NCBI GenBank assembly: GCA_963693365.1
Contig: CAVNZM010000001.1
Span: 13,702,001-13,766,000, forward strand
Source: Amoebidium appalachense
Lineage: Eukaryota > Ichthyosporea
Length of the DNA stretch: 64,000 bases
Direction of reading: 5' to 3'
Shown: piece after piece, positions 40,474 through 64,000 of the stretch
How positions within the stretch are numbered: the stretch's first letter is position 1
Layout of the letters: each line of letters starts with the position of its first letter
The notes under the pieces: generated by a model
What the model was told of the DNA's origin: nothing
Seen by the model: only the letters and a program-made list of their open reading frames with translations
The model's database searches: none
Made by a program: the position numbers and the translations under genes

Positions 40474-41262
40474 TGTAAACAACTAGCACATCCTACCTCT
40501 TCCCTTCCCTCCTTACCCTAGGACATAGTATGTATAACTCAAGTCACTACACCTCGTGCACTCTGGAAAACACATCCACTCAGCATCCCCCCCCCCCCCC
40601 CCCCCCCTCCCCCCACACACACACATACACAAGACACACAAGCTTGCGGGGGGGGGGGGGGGGGGGGAGGGGGGGAATCGGAGGGACGGAGGGGGGGGGG
40701 GGGGGGGGAGAGAAAGAAACAAGGCCAGCACACTAAACGTTGACGTGACACTTTACCATTATGGATGAGAATTTGAAAGCCGTGGGGCACTAGCAAACAC
40801 CATTTTTTTTATTCATAGCCCGCACCCCCTCCCCCCCCCCCCCCCCCCCCCCCCCACCCACCCCACCCCACCCCTACCCCCAACCCGCCCCCGTCGCTTC
40901 TCGTTTCAAAAGAAACAACCTTTTCTTGCCACAAAGTGCTACTAATAATAGATTTCTTCGTCTTCTTGTGTAGTGAACTATTCCGAACCCTCCCTTCTCC
41001 TCCCCCCTCCCCCCCCCCCATCGCAAATTCCCTTTGTGTCTCACACCTCCCCTCCTCTCCTTCGTTATTTAATAAGTGTGCCTTCGGAAATCACACACAT
41101 CCCTCCCCCCCCCCCCCCCCCCCCCCTTTCCCCCCCACCCCCCCCCCCCTCTCTTCCGTCTGCCTACTTATACACTTTGCAACCCCCCATATTCCCAATC
41201 ATTAGCTTCCTTGCTTCTCCTCTTCATCCATCCCCCCCCCCCCCCCCCCCCCCCCCCACCCC

Positions 41263-41308
<46 letters not shown>

Positions 41309-41545
41309 CCCCACCCGGTGGCTTCTGCGCTTCAACACCTCCCCCCCCCCCTGCATTTTGCTACTTCTGCACTGTGTTGACCGCTGTGAATGAGCAATCC
41401 TGAATGTGTACATTTTATCTTGTGACACATTTTAACCTCCCCCCCCCCCCCCCCTTCCCCCCTCCGTCTCTTCTCCCTTTCCTGCCCTCCCTCACTCCCT
41501 CCCCCCCTCCCCTCCCCCCCTTTTTTTCCTTTGTTCCCGCCACAG
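39563..41545 (+). other. Intron of the unknown two-exon gene
   Basis: GT-AG intron of about 2 kb with repeated poly-C runs, CA/GT tracts (40237-40273, 40410-40468) and two near-identical short segments with TTTTGCGCTTATAC (39618 and 39684). The acceptor is CCGCCACAG. Confidence 0.6.
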
Positions 41546-42871
41546 GACGAGGATCTAGTGCAGTTTCTGTCCAAGAAGGACGTGATTCCAGGGTTCTACC
41601 ACATCCAGAAGCGATTTATGACGTGGGAACCCCGCCCACCAAACGACAGCAGAGCAACAACAACAGGTGCACAGAAGCCGCTGAAAGAAATTGCCGTCGA
41701 ACGGAGGCGTCGCAACCCGTTTTTCGTCCAAAGAGAAAGTGACGAGGGGGATACGGGAAGGAAACTGGACAAGTTTAACACAAAGGATCATTTTTGCGCG
41801 CGGGACGACGACGGGAGGGCTGTGTGCGGGTCGGTTCCCGTTTATTACGAGTTTAGCAGGAGACAGACAGGCTGTATACAGCAGTTGTTAAGGTGGGTGT
41901 GTCGACATGTAGAGCCCGCGGGCGCCGCGTACCCCGGCGGGTTGGAAGGAGACGGGGAGACTATCGTGTTGGGAGCGAAAATGGATGATAAAAAGGGGGG
42001 TTTCACCCCCGCGCCGTTCAAGTCCGCGATACAGAGACGTAACGGGGAGGTGCGAGAGAGTCTTGGAAATGTCGTTTTTCCTGTCGCAGAGGATATGGAG
42101 TATTTTGGCGGGAAGTGGACGCAACAGGTTCTGTGGGGCATGCTGAGAACTACGATGGACGCCCTTCCGCGCGGAATTACGGTGGATCATTGGCGGTTTT
42201 TGGCCGATCTGGCGCTGTTCAACCAATCAAAAGGAGCCGATTACGAGGACGGATTGTGCGCGATTGCGGTCCACGGCATGTCCGGGTTTTTGGACTTGGC
42301 TACTGAATCGACTTCGTATGTGATTGGGTTGGTGTTGTGCGGTGCGGTGAACGAATATGTTCCGAATGAAATAGTTGAGAAGAAAATGAGGAGATTGAAC
42401 CACGATCGCGGCGATCGGAATCAGGATCGCGATCGCGATCGGGAAAGCAGCGTTACTAGTGGCAATGACACTCCTTCGAGCAGAGATACTAAGCGACGTA
42501 TGAGCGACGTTAACATAAATACGAAACAAAAAAACGGGAATTCCGATGTTGGCGGGGAAAGGGAGAACGGGAGGGATGGTGGGGAGGAGGAGGGGCAGGC
42601 GTGTAGTGGCTCCGACGAAAGTGATGACTATTTTGATTGGTTGAGCAACATGGAATGGCCCGATTGGAATGTTAAGCTCGAGTACGAGAAGTGGCAGCTG
42701 GAGAAAGGAAAGATACACTCAAAGGTGCGGGGTTCTTTCCTGTATTTCAGGGCCGGGGAGAGGTTAAACGTCAACATTCGGCAAGAGGATATGTTGCTTC
42801 TGTTCTCGTTTCCTTTGCAAAATGTTGACCTTTTCCGGCATGCACGTGCGCGCTGTTTCGACGCACTGTAG
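41546..42871 (+). CDS. Unknown host protein, exon 2
   Basis: It continues the phase-0 frame with DEDLVQFLSKKDVIPGFYHI and ends at TAG 42871; the whole protein has about 565 residues. A globular part (residues 125-395) has EFSRRQTGCIQQLLRWVCRH, KWTQQVLWGMLRTTMDALPR and a Gly/Ala-rich segment near CAIAVHGMSGFLDL. An Asp/Arg-rich RS-like zone (NHDRGDRNQDRDRDRESS) follows. A final part has Trp/Asp clusters (DYFDWLSNMEWPDWN). No known domain was recognised. Confidence 0.7.
   Translation, partial: DEDLVQFLSKKDVIPGFYHIQKRFMTWEPRPPNDSRATTTGAQKPLKEIAVERRRRNPFFVQRESDEGDTGRKLDKFNTKDHFCARDDDGRAVCGSVPVYYEFSRRQTGCIQQLLRWVCRHVEPAGAAYPGGLEGDGETIVLGAKMDDKKGGFTPAPFKSAIQRRNGEVRESLGNVVFPVAEDMEYFGGKWTQQVLWGMLRTTMDALPRGITVDHWRFLADLALFNQSKGADYEDGLCAIAVHGMSGFLDLATESTSYVIGLVLCGAVNEYVPNEIVEKKMRRLNHDRGDRNQDRDRDRESSVTSGNDTPSSRDTKRRMSDVNINTKQKNGNSDVGGERENGRDGGEEEGQACSGSDESDDYFDWLSNMEWPDWNVKLEYEKWQLEKGKIHSKVRGSFLYFRAGERLNVNIRQEDMLLLFSFPLQNVDLFRHARARCFDAL

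Positions 42872-64000
<21,129 letters not shown>

Overview
This window is nuclear DNA of a eukaryote. Both strands carry multi-exon genes with GT-AG introns, and the introns and spacers are packed with poly-C/poly-G runs and (CA)n, (CT)n and (CTAT)n microsatellites. A mobile element of Polinton/Maverick-like virus type (about 26 kb) sits inside it. A protist or alga is plausible because such elements are common there, but the sequence alone does not fix the species.

Positions 1-33958 hold a host gene for a repetitive secreted glycoprotein (exons about 119-399, 30103-30340, 30768-31223, 31657-32109, 32467-32928, 33122-33958). Its first exon is broken by two nested insertions. The outer one is a 5'-truncated non-LTR retrotransposon (minus strand, poly-A tail at 400-422, 13-bp target duplication at 387-399 and 30090-30102). 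The inner one is the viral element (3165-29229, about 460-bp terminal inverted repeats, 5-bp duplication ATGGG), which splits the retrotransposon ORF.

The viral element encodes a virion and replication gene set: a protein-primed type B DNA polymerase (23002-28366), a retroviral-type integrase (6960-7511), a packaging ATPase (15432-16175), a double jelly-roll major capsid protein (16188-17948), a candidate penton (12771-13831), two fibre-like genes that share an N-terminal anchor module (8935-10940 and 10959-12692), and a VLTF3-like late transcription factor (21594-22488). It also has a seven-transmembrane protein (8174-8932), a Pro-repeat/Lys-repeat protein, a small zinc-binding protein and several small probable virion proteins. 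The TIRs carry a long terminal hairpin and clustered GGCGGCCAAT boxes that face the first gene on each side. The ATPase has an in-frame TGA, the integrase lacks its third catalytic residue, and frameshifts affect the polymerase, VLTF3, a fibre-like gene and the Pro-repeat gene. The copy therefore looks defective, unless some shifts are recoding sites or homopolymer sequencing errors.

Positions 33959-39190 are non-coding and repeat-rich. A two-exon gene of unknown function lies at 39191-42871. From 45809 to the window end runs a P-glycoprotein-like (ABCB-type) full ABC transporter. I could place 20 exons; it has TMD1, NBD1, TMD2 and the first part of NBD2, and it continues past the window. Its introns hold most of the microsatellites, a 352-bp MITE-like element at 50973-51324 and a 34-bp inverted repeat at 59365-59621.
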